From Acorus gramineus (taxonomy: Eukaryota; Streptophyta; Magnoliopsida; Acorales; Acoraceae), in contig CM060847.1 of NCBI GenBank assembly GCA_030737835.1, forward strand, positions 21,788,433-21,852,432: a stretch of 64,000 bases of DNA, read 5' to 3'. Made by a program: the position numbers and the translations under genes. Below, in pieces: positions 34,292-48,180 of this stretch (position 1 is the first letter of the stretch; every line of letters starts with the position of its first letter). The notes below the pieces were generated by a model. That model was not told where the DNA came from. It did not search any database and saw nothing but the letters and a program-made list of their open reading frames with translations.

Positions 34292-35696
34292 GGATGCAAA
34301 GATGACTAAAAGAGGGGGTCAGAGAGTTGGGGTGGAGGAAGGAGAAGAGGCGGAGGAGCTGTCAAAGGGAGGAGGACCACCACCACCATCGATGCCGGTG
34401 GTTGTAAGAGCTCAAATCCCTTGTTTTTTATTTTGTTAGCCTTTATTTCATATTTTTGTTTTTCAGTGAAACCAATGAAATGTTATGATGTTTACGCGAT
34501 TTAATTACAGACTTCTTAGAATTCAAGTCAGGCCATCCCTGGTAAACCGTAACCATTTTTTATGATTGGGATGCATTTCATTCCAATTGGGATAAAACTT
34601 CATCATCTTTTTTTTTTTGAATTACTCTGCACTTTAATGTGCTGCTATCATGCTTCCTATCCTTTTCATATTTTTAACTTTAATCCTTTTTATATTTTTT
34701 TTTTAAATATATGTAGCATACAACATATTTTTCGTTTTTAATATTGGGACTCATCATTGTCTCAGATACATCTCATTTTCTCTTTTCCCAAATTCAGTTC
34801 ACATTTTTTTCCTATTGTTCTGTTTAAGGTACTCAGATGCATCACCTTCCCTTTTCAACATTCATCCTCTCTATCCAGTCTCTATCTTTTCTAAATGCAT
34901 GAGTTTTACTTGCACAAGGGAATCAAAATAGAAAAGGAAAGGCAGAAAGAGGGTTCTTTGGACCATCCGGCCATTTACATGCATTTTATTTAGCTCAAGG
35001 TAGGTAATCATCCCCTGATAATTAACAATTACTTTGATGAATGATGATTGTTTGATGTTGATCCATTCATTTTTTGGTGTAACCACTGATAGATCTAATT
35101 TTTGTGGAGTTTTTCATTTTAAAGGATTGTTATGACTGTATAAATATTTTTATGGATTTTTTTATTGTCATGATTTGTTTGAAATAAGTAATTTAATGAC
35201 TAAAAGATCATGTTTATAGGGTGGATGCTTGGCCAGAAAAATTGATTTATTTAATGCATATCATGTGATCTAATTTTATTTTTCTCCGATCTTACTTCTT
35301 TTTTTTATGTGACATTTGGAGGTTGCACTCGATGGATTTTGATGATTCAGGTAAGAAAATAAAAGATGGGCATCTGTGATTGAGATTCATTATTCCCTTT
35401 TTTGTGGTGTTTGTTTTGCCTGTTTATAGTACACAAGTGGAGTTGTTGTGCTTGTTTTCAATGAATCATTTTCAATGTGAGAGTCATTCATTTTGTCTTT
35501 TTTTTTTTTTTTTTTGGTTGACTGGGTCTATGTAACAGGATTTCATTAGTGCATCAAAGAGACCTATGTGAGTTCTTTGAATTGAAGGTAATTTTTTGAG
35601 GTTTGTCCTCTTCATCTCCTTTGTTTTGTTCACATTGTTGGATTGTTTTTGTAGGATCTATTTTGGGACAGGGGACATGCGCAGAGAAAATGTTAG
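34292..35696 (+). CDS. Weak candidate spliced gene
   Basis: An ATG at 34292 opens a low-complexity frame, MTKRGGQRVGVEEGEEAEEL followed by SKGGGPPPPSMPVV, ending at GTT/GTAAGA. Further exon-like pieces on the same strand, in T-rich intron-like surroundings: about 34523-34553, 35334-35362, 35553-35588 (RDLCEFFELK) and 35660-35697 (DLFWDRGHAQRKC and a stop). With chosen splice sites the last four pieces read in one frame, but the first junction does not fit. I recognise no family. It may be an old gene fragment or chance. Confidence 0.2.
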
Positions 35697-37127
35697 ATTT
35701 TAAATTAGTTATGACTGTCTCTATTTTCTGCAGTTATTGTGGTCAAATTTCATATGCAAAAATTTTCTGTTTTGAATCTGTTTATATCATATATTACATG
35801 TCCAAGATGAAATAAGGATTTGAGTTTCAATTCCATATATCATAGGAGTTGGTCTACAAACTGTTATCAGATGCTAGATTTTTAAAAAAGGGCTTTCACC
35901 TAAAATGACATATATATAGAATTTTATAAACACCTCGAAATGAGCCCTACGGCCCTTGAAGTATATTAATTTTATTGAGAGGGAGGCAGAATAGGCTTAT
36001 CCATGCTTATCCCGTTACTTCAATGTCTATGTTCTTGGATTTCATTACCAATGCTTTTAGTTCATTTTGTTTTATATAAATGACTTGCCATTCCAATGTC
36101 ATGCATTTTGAACCTGGATATTATTTTGGAACATGCGGGAACTCGGACCCTTGGTTGTTTGGTTCAACATTTCACATTTGAAGTGACCTCTTGTTAATCA
36201 TTAGATGCTTATTACTGGCAATAAAAATTAACTGAAATTATAAAAATTCACTCCAATAACTTGCTAGAAATGTCATGAATGACCATCCATTATGAGAATG
36301 CACGCTTTTTACTACATTTTTAACCTCAGAATCTTTGGTACAATGGTATATAGCACAATCAGCACAGAAAATCCCATTAATTTTCTTAGGAGATAAGTAG
36401 TTAAGGTAAAATATAAAAGAAATATAGAAATTGTACTCCTTTATTTAATTACTTTGGGAACTTTTTCAGTCAAGTAATAACAAGTTTTTTTTCATCTTGA
36501 TAATGCATAGCATCAAACAAAACTATACCATTCTCTTGGCAATTGCTGTTGGAATTAAACAGAATCAGAATGGAACACCATACTCTGTAAGGTTGTTTTA
36601 TGCATCCTGTTATGTTCTATTAGCTAGATATTTGGAAAAGGAAAATTTATATAATAATAATGCCTTCTTTTAGTCCAGTTTCATTTATTGAATTGCTCCA
36701 TAATGCTTTCCCATTATGATGAAAATGTGGATAAATGACGTGATCTTCAATGGAGTCATGGGGCAAGACATATACTAGCTCACAACTAAACAGAGTGGTA
36801 GAGATTATTTATTTTATTTATAATCAAGAAATCTATTGAATGGAGGTAACTTTTTATCATCATTCCTATTTTCATACCACCATTAATAAGTGGATTGCAA
36901 GGGAAAAATAGTTAAACAGTTGAATGATAGCCAGCATGGTTGAAGCATGAAGTACATGAACTGTTTTCTTAAGCTTTCCCCCTTCTTATTTCTTGAAACT
37001 GTAGAGTCTCTTTGGAAAGTTGTACTTGTTATAGTTTCTTTGGCATATGTGATGGATGTCACTATAGTTCTAAGTGTGGTTGGTAGAAGATCAGTAATTT
37101 CTTTGTAATGATCCTATTGTATCATAA

Positions 37128-37436
37128 AAAAAAATATTTAGGAGAAGTAACAAAGTTTGGATGTAGCAGGAAATAAGTACAAGAATATCTATTTCACAAT
37201 TTAAATAATACATTTTCTTTATTTCATTGTATTATCATAATAACATTGAAACAAACAGTTTTCGTTGCTGGTATATTGGATCTAAAAAAAAAAAAGATAT
37301 TTGGGAGAATTAACAAAGTTCGCATTTAGTAGGAAATAAGAACAAGAATATCTATTTCACATTTTAAGTTATACATTTTCTTCATTTCATTGTATAATCA
37401 TCATAACATTGAAACAAACAATTTTCAATGCTGGGA
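37128..37436. repeat. Tandem duplication of about 160 bp
   Basis: Two adjacent units share ACAAGAATATCTATTTCACA, TACATTTTCTT and CATAACATTGAAACAAACA. By eye they are about 85 percent identical. Confidence 0.7.
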
Positions 37437-39789
37437 TTTCTGTTTAGTAATTTCATTGATGCACTAACATGTTAATCATTGAGGTATTACGTTTTCCCTT
37501 CTAACTTTTATTAGTGTTTGAAAGTAGAAAGTATCTGCAACCGATTCAACCTTCTTATAGGCTTGTAAGTTCCTAGATGAATCATGGTTCCCAAAGTTTA
37601 CTTTGATTATAACTCAAATCACCATACTAAATTTTTCCAAACAAACTACCACAACAATGTTCCTCTGGTTACACCTCTTTTTATTTGGAATTCTATGATT
37701 TTCATGTAGGCATGCACTGCGGTTTATGACAAATTAACAAGATCTATCACCTAAGGAATTATCACTTTAATTTTCATGTGTGCTCATATGAGGATGATCG
37801 TAAGTTTTGCTTTATTTTTTTTATTTACGTTTCTACACAAAAATATCATGCCACATGAATTTTTGACATTCTTCAATTTATGTTACTCTTTTTAAACAAG
37901 GAACAATAGGCCAACACATTACCTTGTGTTGTTTGATGAGATTGGATTCAACAGATGATCTTCAGGAGCCCGTCCATTCTCTCTCTATATGTAAGTAAAC
38001 TAGCTTCTTCTTTTTCTTTATTTTTTTCATTCTTATAGGGTTATCTTTTCTCTCTTAATTTTTTTTGAACTGATGCTCCTCCATTGATGTATTAAAAGGG
38101 TGACCAAGATTAAATTTTTCAATCAAGAAATACACAATGAATAATTGATTAGTAATTTAAAAGGGTGATCGTTAAAGTCATTTATCAATTAGAGTAAATC
38201 AAAATTCTCATTGAATGATAAAAAATTGCACAGTTATGAAATTAATCATGTTGTTACATGAGAATTTGAAGGTCAACTTATGAATTTGAAATGCATTGAT
38301 GAGAAATTTAAAATATTATTTAATTTATTTATTTTATTGGACCATTAAAGAAAGAAAATGATTTTTATAATGGATTTTCAAAACAGTCAGATTAATTAGA
38401 CATTTATGATAGACATTTAGGTCTATGTCATCAATAAGTGGTCTATTTCATAATGAAGAAATGAATTGCCATTCAATTCCATTCCCATAAATGAATGCAT
38501 TATTTACATATGTGGTCTCTTTAAAATTTTCATTCTATTGGGAAGGCTCATGAAATATTTTTTTTTTTTTTTTTTAGATTGGTCTCCATAATGTGATCAT
38601 TGATAATCCTTTATATAGAATGAGTGCTAACCAATTTTCTTAAAGCTCGGTTCGCTTTTGCAGTAAATATTGTGCTTCTATTTCTTCCTTATGTATATAA
38701 ACATAGATAATTTATATATGAATTATATCTTGATTGACGCCATGAGTGTAAATGTGTGACATCCTTTATTTTTTGTTTGATTATGTTTGATGTTTTTATT
38801 GGAAGTGCATAAGAACTTCAACTTCAGAATAACTAATAGTTAGGGCATCTATGATAGATTTTTAATATATAGCACCTAATTTTTTTGCAACCAAATTCTT
38901 TTTTTTATCAAATAATAATTATGTATTTATGTCTTTTATGACATTAAATATTAAAAAGTAATATACCGATATTTGGTGTTTTTATGTGGCTTTAATGATA
39001 TTATTTGGAATATTTGTCAAAATTAAATAACATTATTAAATTAGATTTATTTCTATAATATGCATGAACTCTTTGATTTCTTTGCCATGAAACTAGAGAA
39101 TTTTGTTGAAAGAGAAGATAGGTATGCTTCATACCATTGATTTATAGTTCATAGGAAATCAATAATCATGACTAATGCTTATTTATTACATGTCAACAGG
39201 ATAATAGTCATATTTATATATTACCTAATTCCTTAACAAAATGTTCTTAGATTTTTTAAAAGATGAAACTATTGTGAATAGTGAGCAGAGGACTACATAT
39301 AGGAGTCACTCATTGTTATTTGTTGTTTCTTTGATTTAATTCGGAAAATCAAAATGAAGGGGGTGTATCTAACAGAAAAAGTTGATATCTTAGTTAATGT
39401 AAGTGGTAATTGTTATGTACTAAATTAAATTACTTTTTATCAATGCGTCTCAAAATTATATTAAACTTTTTTTTTATGTGCTTTTCATATTATAAATTAA
39501 ATACATGTGTTAAAATATACAGTACACCATTTCCTATTATGCATTAATAAATTATTTATAATGATATAAATATGCATTTAAATGTGATGATACACATATT
39601 TTTTTTATCGGATAGACTAATATCCATATCCGCATTCCAGGTCTTCGAATATAGGATATTTCTTATATTTCGGATACGGATTCGGTAACTCAGTATTGTG
39701 TTGTTTATCATCAAATATTTGTAAAGGAGGACACATATGCCACACCAAAATTGTCGAGTCAACACCAAGGTATTTAATTGTCTCTTAAA

Positions 39790-40958
39790 AAATTATTGAT
39801 GTTAGTTATCACAAAGTGATGCAACATCAAATTTTTTTGATTGAGTAGTGCTTTAATTACATATGCAGTTTATTTGATTTTCTTATTCTTCATACTTAGT
39901 TAAAAAAACTATTAATCTAGCCATTGCCTTCTGTTTTCATTTTTCAAGAATGATCATATAGATTTTCTTCTCTAACAATTGTATTATTTTTTCTTTTCGT
40001 GTCTCATTTTTTTTTAATTATTATTGTGGATGATGGAACATTGTAATATTTTAAATGTTGTATGAGAATATTTAACTTATGAGAGCATTGTACAATTTAG
40101 AATGGTGATACGACATTTATTTCTTACACGAGGATATGAATTTTTTTATTTTTGATTTTCACATTTTAAAATGAATGGGATAAGATATTTTAATTATTTT
40201 ATGATGTTTATTTTACCTTCTTATATTTTTATTATAGTGTATTATCATCAGCTTCTTCTCCAGCAACATCATATTCTATTTTCAAACCATCTTTCAACCA
40301 AAACAAGTAAGTTTTCAACATCTCTAAATATAATTATTAAACAACAAAATTTAATTAAATTAATTCCATGTATGCCCTTCATTCAAGTATTGGAAGGATT
40401 TTGTTACATGAAATCCAATGTAATGGATAGGAGCCCTAACAACTTTGCTTCCTCAAAGAGCAAGAGTTTTTGTTTATTGTTGTATTTAAATGATTTATTT
40501 ATTTATTGTACATGTAGGTGTCATACAACATATATATACCTACTACAATGTAGAGAAATAAAGTTGCGGTGATTTACTGATAATGATATAGGTAGTTTAG
40601 TTTTATAATAATTTTACCCATGCAATTCTATTAATCAAACCCGTGAAAATCCATTCACATCATTGTAATATCATTCATAATTTATTTCAATACATACATT
40701 CATTGTATCTTTATATGAAGACTAATTTAAATATATCATAAAATAATATTAATAAATTATGTCAATTGTGTTAAATTTACATTAATATATATATTTAATA
40801 AGTTATAAGTAAATTTCATAATCACGTAGATAAAGGGATGCTTATAAAATGAAAGTGTTTTCAATATTTAATGATGTTAGTTATCTCAAAGTAATGCATT
40901 ATCAAACTTTTTTATATTGAGTAATGCTTTAATTACATATGCAATTGATTTGATTTAA
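39790..40958. repeat. Pair of direct repeats of about 90 bp, 1.1 kb apart
   Basis: Copies at about 39790-39880 and 40868-40958 share GATGTTAGTTATC, CAAAGT, ATTGAGTA and GCTTTAATTACATATGCA. Confidence 0.55.
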
Positions 40959-41465
40959 TTCCAACATTTAATTCCCAGCAGCCACACCAATTTTCACAAA
41001 ATACCCCGACATTTAAAGACTAAAAAAAAATAATTTGAGAAATATATACATGCTTTATGAATTTGTAAATTCACAAATACTGCAATGAAGGATTCTAATA
41101 TATCAGATATATCACCCACATTTAGGGACTACTTGAGACATGCATGCATGCAAGTTATACTGATCATTGTCACATAAGCATACGATCACATAATAATATA
41201 GCATGCTTTATGAAGTGCAATATTTACTAATAAATAATTCTAATATTTCTAGCCCTTTATAATATACAATATATCTTGGCTGAAATAACATCCAACTTCA
41301 TTTCATTATTTCATTAATCATCTTAGTGAGATGCAATGCGTATCTTGCTCATTAATCTAATATATTTGAGAATGAAATTTGTCTCCCACAAATTACTTTA
41401 TAAATATATGCAAGAGATTATCACTTATGAAATAATAACGGAACAAATATTACAGTTAATAAATG

Positions 41466-41468
<3 letters not shown>

Positions 41469-41511
<43 letters not shown>

Positions 41512-41518
41512 AATTAGA
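41469..41518. repeat. AT microsatellite
   Basis: About 24 uninterrupted AT units. Confidence 0.95.
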
Positions 41519-42029
41519 TGAAACGTATGTGGCAACCATATTATATGCTACATCAGTTTCCAAGACAAATCAGATGCTTATAATTTCTGTAATATGGTCA
41601 TATTTATCTTATTAACATATAGGTTACATAAACCCCACATTGACGTGGATATCAAAAAATGTTATTTGATCAAGTTATTAGCATGTGAACATGAGTAAAA
41701 TGAAATGGTATTTAATCACATGCCTTAAAACTCTTCTATTTTATTGATGAAAAAATATAGAAGACAGTTAATATCGATCCATGATGTGTGCATCATAAAA
41801 CCAGAAGACCCAATATGATAATAAGCACCAAAAGATCTGAAGTCCCGATATAAGATAATATGGTCACATAAATTGATAATCAGCATACTATGATATCTGT
41901 AGAAGAATATATAGACCACTTACTTCATATATGAAAGAATCCAGAATGCCAATAAGTCCAGAATAATTATAATTCCATATATAATATTATGAGGAGAATT
42001 CCAATAACCTCATATAATAGGATTCTAAT

Positions 42030-44440
42030 TGTCACGCCCCAGGGCGGCCGTCCCCGGGACGCGGCAAGTGTATATAAGATATCAGTATACAGGAGTTCAA
42101 TAACATACTCAAACAACAGCAAATATGACAACACAGATAAAGCAGGGCTGACATAATATATACACCAAATGCGGAAGCTAAAAAGACTGAATCTGTAATC
42201 AACAACATACTACAGACTCGATACATAATCGTATGTCCTGTGAGAGCCAACATGTCCATATATATACACAAATAAAAATCCATACATAATCCCAACTAGG
42301 TGCCCAAGCACAAAATATATACATACAACAAGAGAAGGGTGCTGATGGCCTCAAACTCGAGGGACGTGGCGCTACTCCTCTACTGGTGTAGTCGCTCGGG
42401 AAGCTCCTCCCTCAGAGATCACTGAAAAAGACAATATGCGAGGGGTGAGCCACACGCTCAGTGAATAGCACAACCCATGCATACAGTTCATATTAACCAC
42501 ATTTAAATCAAGCCAATAGCCCAAAGCGGCATAAACATCACAAATCTGGGGGTTCGTCACATCACCGAACCGCCATACCCTTACCCTCACCCTCACCCTC
42601 AATAGGTGACCTAGGATGTTGGGACTTATTGGGTGGATAATCATCCATACACAATCCTGTGGGTCGTCGCATCGTCGGCCCACCATACCCTCACCCTCAC
42701 CTCTCAACAGGTGACCTAGGCTCTTGGGACTGACTAGGCTGTTGGTCACCCTCGGTCCATCGATAGTCTCTCCCCACTCCGTAGGTCGTTTGGCCACTTC
42801 CACGTTCGGCGCAGTCCTTCAACCAAATCAGGAGGCGCCTACTGATGGAAGCCCCTGCACGGGACAACCTTTCTAACGCCGGGGTAGTCTCTACACGGAT
42901 CCAACGGAGGGAACAGAACAGCCTATCCATCGCATATGATCCACTCGGATCCGCTGACAGCACCACTCTACAACTCTAATGCCTTGAATTCCTCTGAATT
43001 CCACCAGCGCGCATAACCAGGATGCGGGGAAAATACATAAGGTAAAATGAGAAAAAGAGACCTTGGGAGGGTAACCTGAGGTCCCGATGTAGGACACCCC
43101 GACAACCAAACAAGGAACACGGAGTACCCTAACCCGGGTCTCAATGTTAACCTCGCAAGGCCCCCTTTTTATTCCCCAAGGCATGCTATCAATATTATAG
43201 CTTGCATTTAAGTAAATAAATTAAACTAATAGGACGCATGCACAAGTCGGGGCTTTCCTAGCATGATAACGGGGTGACATGATACACGGCTCATGCACAA
43301 ATCCTAAGGGTGCAAGTCCCTAACATACAAGTCTAGGGTGGCATGCATTCTACACACACACATCATGCTTACATGGATTATATCAAAGCAGTTAATACTA
43401 ACTATGTGCAAGTCCCTAACGCACGCGCGCGCCCCAGCACGCACTCCGCGCGCATCGACCACTCACACATCTCCCCGCACCAGCCGCTCGACCAGACCCG
43501 CGCACAGCTGCCCGACCAGCTCCTCGCGCACAGACCCGCGCGACCAGTTCCTCGCGCACAGACCCGCGCGACCAGCCCGACCAGCACGCACGCCCTGCAC
43601 GCGCGCCCGGCTGGCCACCAGCTCCCCCGCGCGCACGCCCGCGCGCTGCCTGCGCTGCTGCCGCTGCTGCCTGATGCCCGGAACCGAGCCCCACTGCCCG
43701 AGTACCTCCACCACCACCCAATGGCCTCCGACGGCCTCCGACCGCCCCCAACCACCTCCGACGACCCCCACTGCCGCCGACCACCTCCCAAACCCAAAAA
43801 CCCCCTCCTATCAAGCATCTAAGCAAGAAGAAAGAGGGAAAGAAGCTTACCAAGGGGGAGGAAGAGGTGACCGGGTGCTCTCCGCGCACCGAAACCTTTC
43901 TCAAAGGCCCTCCTACGCCCCGATCTACCACGGCCTTCGAAACGGCCCAAAACAGAGGAGAAAGAGGGGAGGACGGGGAGGCTAGGATCGTCGGAATCGG
44001 GTTTTGAAGGTACCGGGGTGTAGATCGGGACCCGATCTACACTTCTTAGGTTTTAGGTTTTTGGTTTTGAGGGGTCTAAGGGCCTCAAATGGAAGAAAAA
44101 GAGAGAGAGAGGAGAGAGGAAAAGTTGGTAGGGATGATGAATAGTGTTTTCAAAAATTAGATCTCACTTATTTATAGTGTGCGACTTAAAAACTCAGATA
44201 CGCCCCGGAACTGCGAAATTTTGGAAACGTTGCCGGAATTCGATGAAATTTTCATGAGTGGCTTAAAATGGCACCAGGACACATAATATGCAGTTAGATT
44301 TTCAATCGGAGTCCTCTAACTCGGACGATAGCTAACAGTCCAAAATTATGCGGTTCCGATCGAAAAATGCAAAAATTTTCAAAAACTGCTAAAATGTTCC
44401 AATGGTTACCAACAGGCCAAAAAGTGACACATATATAACA
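42030..44440 (-). mobile_element. Solo LTR of the long-LTR family, copy 3 (fossil)
   Basis: It begins TGTCACGCCCCAGGGCGGCC and ends GTGACACATATATAACA. It is flanked by the perfect 5-bp duplication CTAAT (42025-42029 and 44441-44445). At 2411 bp it is the shortest copy, mainly through a shorter GC-rich leader (about 43420-43790). A TATA box lies on the minus strand at 44167-44176. Confidence 0.87.
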
Positions 44441-44445
44441 CTAAT

Positions 44446-45694
44446 AGCTCAACAGATATGAAGAATATTCTCTACTGAAATCCCCATAGCAAAGAATTGA
44501 GAATTTTCAGGATAAAGTTCGCTGATGCCCACTCAAATATAAAAAAAACCACCTGCCACGTTATCATCATACAAAATAAACAAATATTTTAAATAATTAT
44601 TTCCTCATGCCACTAATTGTAATTGTTATAAAACGGAAAGATGCACTTCACAGAAATAGTAAGTCATTAATCAAGTTAATTATCATATTCATATTGAAAT
44701 AATAACTTTAATTGTGTAACTGTCAAAAATGAAAACAACAAAAAATAATAATGGTCATATGGAAATCACATAATGCACTCATTATTATTTAAACGATCAA
44801 AATTAGTGACCCAGCCATTAATATATCTAAATTCAATAATTTTCAGAGAAAATAAGAAGGCCACGCCACACACACTACACCCATTCAGTAAAAATATGTA
44901 GTACTACATTTGCATGTATAGTAAGAATGAGACAACCCCCCCCCCCCCCCCCCCCCCATTAAAATTGCATGAATATAAGGCATATTTTCATAGATAAATT
45001 AGAAAAAATGACACTGAGATCCTTATGTATTAAATAATCATAGACACTGGCTGTACGCTTGTACTACATATATATATATATGATCTCTGCATATATGATA
45101 TTATTTATTTTTAAATACTATCATGGATGGCTCACAGTAACCTCCACCAACATGTGTTTGTAAGGTTAATGCTAATTAATTCATACGGTGCATGAGGCTT
45201 TTAAATTGCAAATCAAAACCCATGTATTTTGACCCTATCAAACATTTATCATTTCTTGCATGCAATTATAAAATATCCTAAAAATAATTGCACATGAAAT
45301 AACGTGTTGTCATGCATATATTTTTTAAATTCAATCACTTGTGTGATTATTGTCTTAGCATATATGACCATTGGATTTCTAAAATACTCGATTTAAGAAA
45401 AAATGCATGCAATTATGAAATCAATTAAACGTATCAAAAATCATACGTTTAATGCATTCACTAATAAAACGTCCACATTTCATGCATGCAGTAATGTGAT
45501 CATGCCATGAACAGATTTATTTATTCAGTATAATGACTAAACAATATATGCATGATCACTAAAATTTGTATACTAGCATATTTTCCAAATACAAGCATAT
45601 TTTACATCATCTCAAGTATAATAAAATTATATTAGCACGTATTTATTTCAAATATAAGAATTTGTAAAGAACGTATTTATTAGCATATATCTCT
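44446..45694. other. AT-rich intergenic stretch with a poly-C run
   Basis: No gene is recognised. A run of 22 C lies at 44936-44957. Confidence 0.5.
44936..44957. repeat. Poly-C tract, 22 bases
   Basis: Uninterrupted C run in otherwise AT-rich DNA. Confidence 0.9.
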
Positions 45695-46260
45695 CATGAG
45701 CCGTGACATCTCGGATTCTATCGAAAGCATCTTCAGCCTCTACGGTCCATTTTTTTTATGTTTAATATTTTTTTAAAATAAAAATATTTTGAATACTTAG
45801 TTAAGATATTTTTTTTTCTTTGTATTTGAGCTCTATTTGCTTTTTTTTGTTGATGAATTTGATTTATTTTTGTTGATTGGATTAGAAGATTTAAAAATAC
45901 TATTTTCATCTTCAATTCTTTAAATTTTTATATGAGTAATATTTGTTTATTTTTTCCAGACCCACTTTTATTTCTATATACGTCCATAGAAAATCATCGG
46001 AGCACATACTCAGGTTAACGAGATACATGCTTTGATAAAATATTTTTGTTGGGATTTATTTATTTATTTTATTTGGATAGAATTATTTTTTTGTTTTTTG
46101 TTGACTTTTAATTGAATTTTCAGGTCAATCATGAGCAAGTTTTAAATAATTGACTCATTCTTTAAAGGAAGTTGTTCCAACCAGAGAACCGATTCATTTC
46201 CTTCTTCTGATATTAATCCAACCCGGCCCCCCCTTGTTCTAAATCCTGGGTCCGCCCCTG
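45695..46260 (+). mobile_element. hAT relic, internally deleted and truncated
   Basis: The right end (reverse complement) reads CAGGGGCGGACCCAGG followed by ATTTAGAACAAGGGGGGG, matching the left end of the hAT element at 19510. The stretch 45735-45960 matches about 20143-20335 of that element in reverse. The transposase part is gone. No duplication is seen at the left side. Confidence 0.7.
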
Positions 46261-47477
46261 AATAGATATATGACATGTACTGCTTTGAAGACAATTATTA
46301 GGGACAAGATTATTGGAGCTATACAGATAAGTATGCCGGAATGACTAATTAAGAAAAACATCACATCTCCACATAATAAATCAAAATCATGTTTGTTTAT
46401 GGAGCATTCATGAACGATTATATGATGAAAAGTTTATTGTTTTTTCATGTTTCACATCATTATTTTCATCATTTGATTGAGTAAACTATAGACATTAGAA
46501 TCATTATATTTGGAGTCAATATCATGAAAATATTATTGTAACTAAATTTTTTGACATTAATATTAATTAAAACATATATTACATTTTGTCTATGTGCATT
46601 TGCACATACACAAAAACTAGTGCATATAAATGATGGATGTATTTCTATATCAATGCATATGCATCCATACAAGTGCATGTACCATTTATGATCCTAAAAG
46701 TTTGGGCTAAAAGGTTGTGTATTACTCCATACTCAATGAGTGAGTACCTTTTTTTTCTTTATGGACTGGCATAGAAGAAGATCAATGATATAGAGCAATG
46801 GTGTCCTTATTATATATCTGGCCAATGATCTCCACGAACCTTGAAAAAATAAAAGATCAAATTTAGAATCTAAATAATAGTTAGTAAATGCATAATTTAA
46901 GTTGAAGAAGCCTATTATCATGATACATAAATAAATACAATGACAAATGATTAGCAGTTGAAACCAAAGGTGTTGACATAAACATAGGTACTTTTGTTTA
47001 TTTCATTTGATCTCTTGCTACATTTTCAATATCATGTTTGTTGGTTGATCATATTTTTTTTCTTCTAAAACAAAATATGATATTGAGATAGGGGATCCAA
47101 AAAGTTCTTAAACAAAAGACTCATAGGTTTAGTGAGTTAAACCAGATGAGTAAAGAATAAATGTCAGCAAACTAGATAATAAAGTAGAAATGGTCAATGT
47201 TTACTGATGTGAGATGGAACATGGAGAAATTAACATATCTTGCAAGCAACACATCAACCATATAAATTTTACTGTCCATTTTGTTGTCATATCCCCTTTT
47301 ATTATATTATATATTTAGTTAACACATTCCAATCCATTAAAAAAACAACACTCAGTTCAATATCTTTGGTCCAAAAATAATCTCTACATATTTTACACAA
47401 AAAAGAAGCTCGAATGTAAAAGTTTAATTCAACAATTCGTTTGAACCAAATTTAAGAATACATTATTACATGTTTTG

Positions 47478-47752
47478 GGACATTTAATTAAACAAATGAA
47501 TGGAATTGAACTTGCACATCTAAATGAAATACTTGTTGATGTGGAAGGAAAAGGAAAGGATATTGGCAGTTGCAATGTGCAATATGAAAGCAAGTATAAA
47601 AATAAATGGAATTGACTAAACAAATTGGACATTTAACTAAACAAATGAATAGAATTGAACTTGCACATCTAAATGAAATACTTGCTGGATAGAAAGGAAA
47701 AGGGAAAGGATATTGATAGTTGCAATGTGGAATGTGAAACCAGGTATAAAAA
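47478..47752. repeat. Tandem duplication of about 150 bp
   Basis: Two units share GAATTGAACTTGCACATCTA, AATGAAATACTTG and GGATATTG, at about 47478-47600 and 47628-47752. Confidence 0.7.
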
Positions 47753-48034
47753 TGCAAAATAACATACATAGTATTTGGGTTGATGTTCGTAGGCCTTGGT
47801 TTTAAATTCATTACTTTTTTTTGCAAAATAGCATATATAGTATTTTGATTGATTTTTTTATGCAAAATTGCATATATATTTATATGATTTGTATAACAAA
47901 ACAGTCTATTTGTATGATTTGCATCAATGGGAGAACTGAAAAGGCCCTAAATTGATTGAGCATGATTTGCAAAACATAACACTTGTCTACCCTAAAACTA
48001 GGGTTTGTTTTGCTATAACCTGTGAATGGTTGGA

Positions 48035-48180
48035 GGGGAGCAAGCAATGACTGCGGGTGGAGCCGGAGGGGGAGCAGCGACGGCGGCTGAAGCCGAAGGG
48101 GAGCGGTGGCGGCAGGTGAAGCCGGAGGGGGAGCAAGGGCGGGGGTGGAGTCAGAGGTGGAGCAACGGTGACGAGTGAGC
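48035..48180. repeat. G-rich minisatellite
   Basis: Repeats of GGTGAAGCCGGAGGGGGAGC and variants, about four units of 33-40 bp. The opposite strand is an open proline-rich frame, which I take to be a by-product of the repeat. Confidence 0.6.

Larger units (their letters stand above)
35698..42024. other. Long AT-rich intergenic stretch
   Basis: No gene is recognised with confidence. Contents: a tandem duplication at 37128-37436, a repeat pair at 39790/40868, an ATCCGAATCC-type stretch near 39600, a possible exon (about 40246-40308, SSPATSYSIFKPSFNQNK before a GTAAGT) and an AT microsatellite at 41469. Confidence 0.4.

Noticed and set aside
40171-40572. Frame of 133 codons on the plus strand
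   Set aside because: AT-rich composition (Ile, Tyr, Phe, Leu) as expected by chance; only a small part (about 40246-40308) looks exon-like.
41469-41518. AT run considered as an origin or regulatory site
   Set aside because: A plain dinucleotide microsatellite, common in plant DNA.
43338-43985. Frames of 100-215 codons in solo LTR copy 3
   Set aside because: Same GC-rich leader; not conserved as protein between copies.
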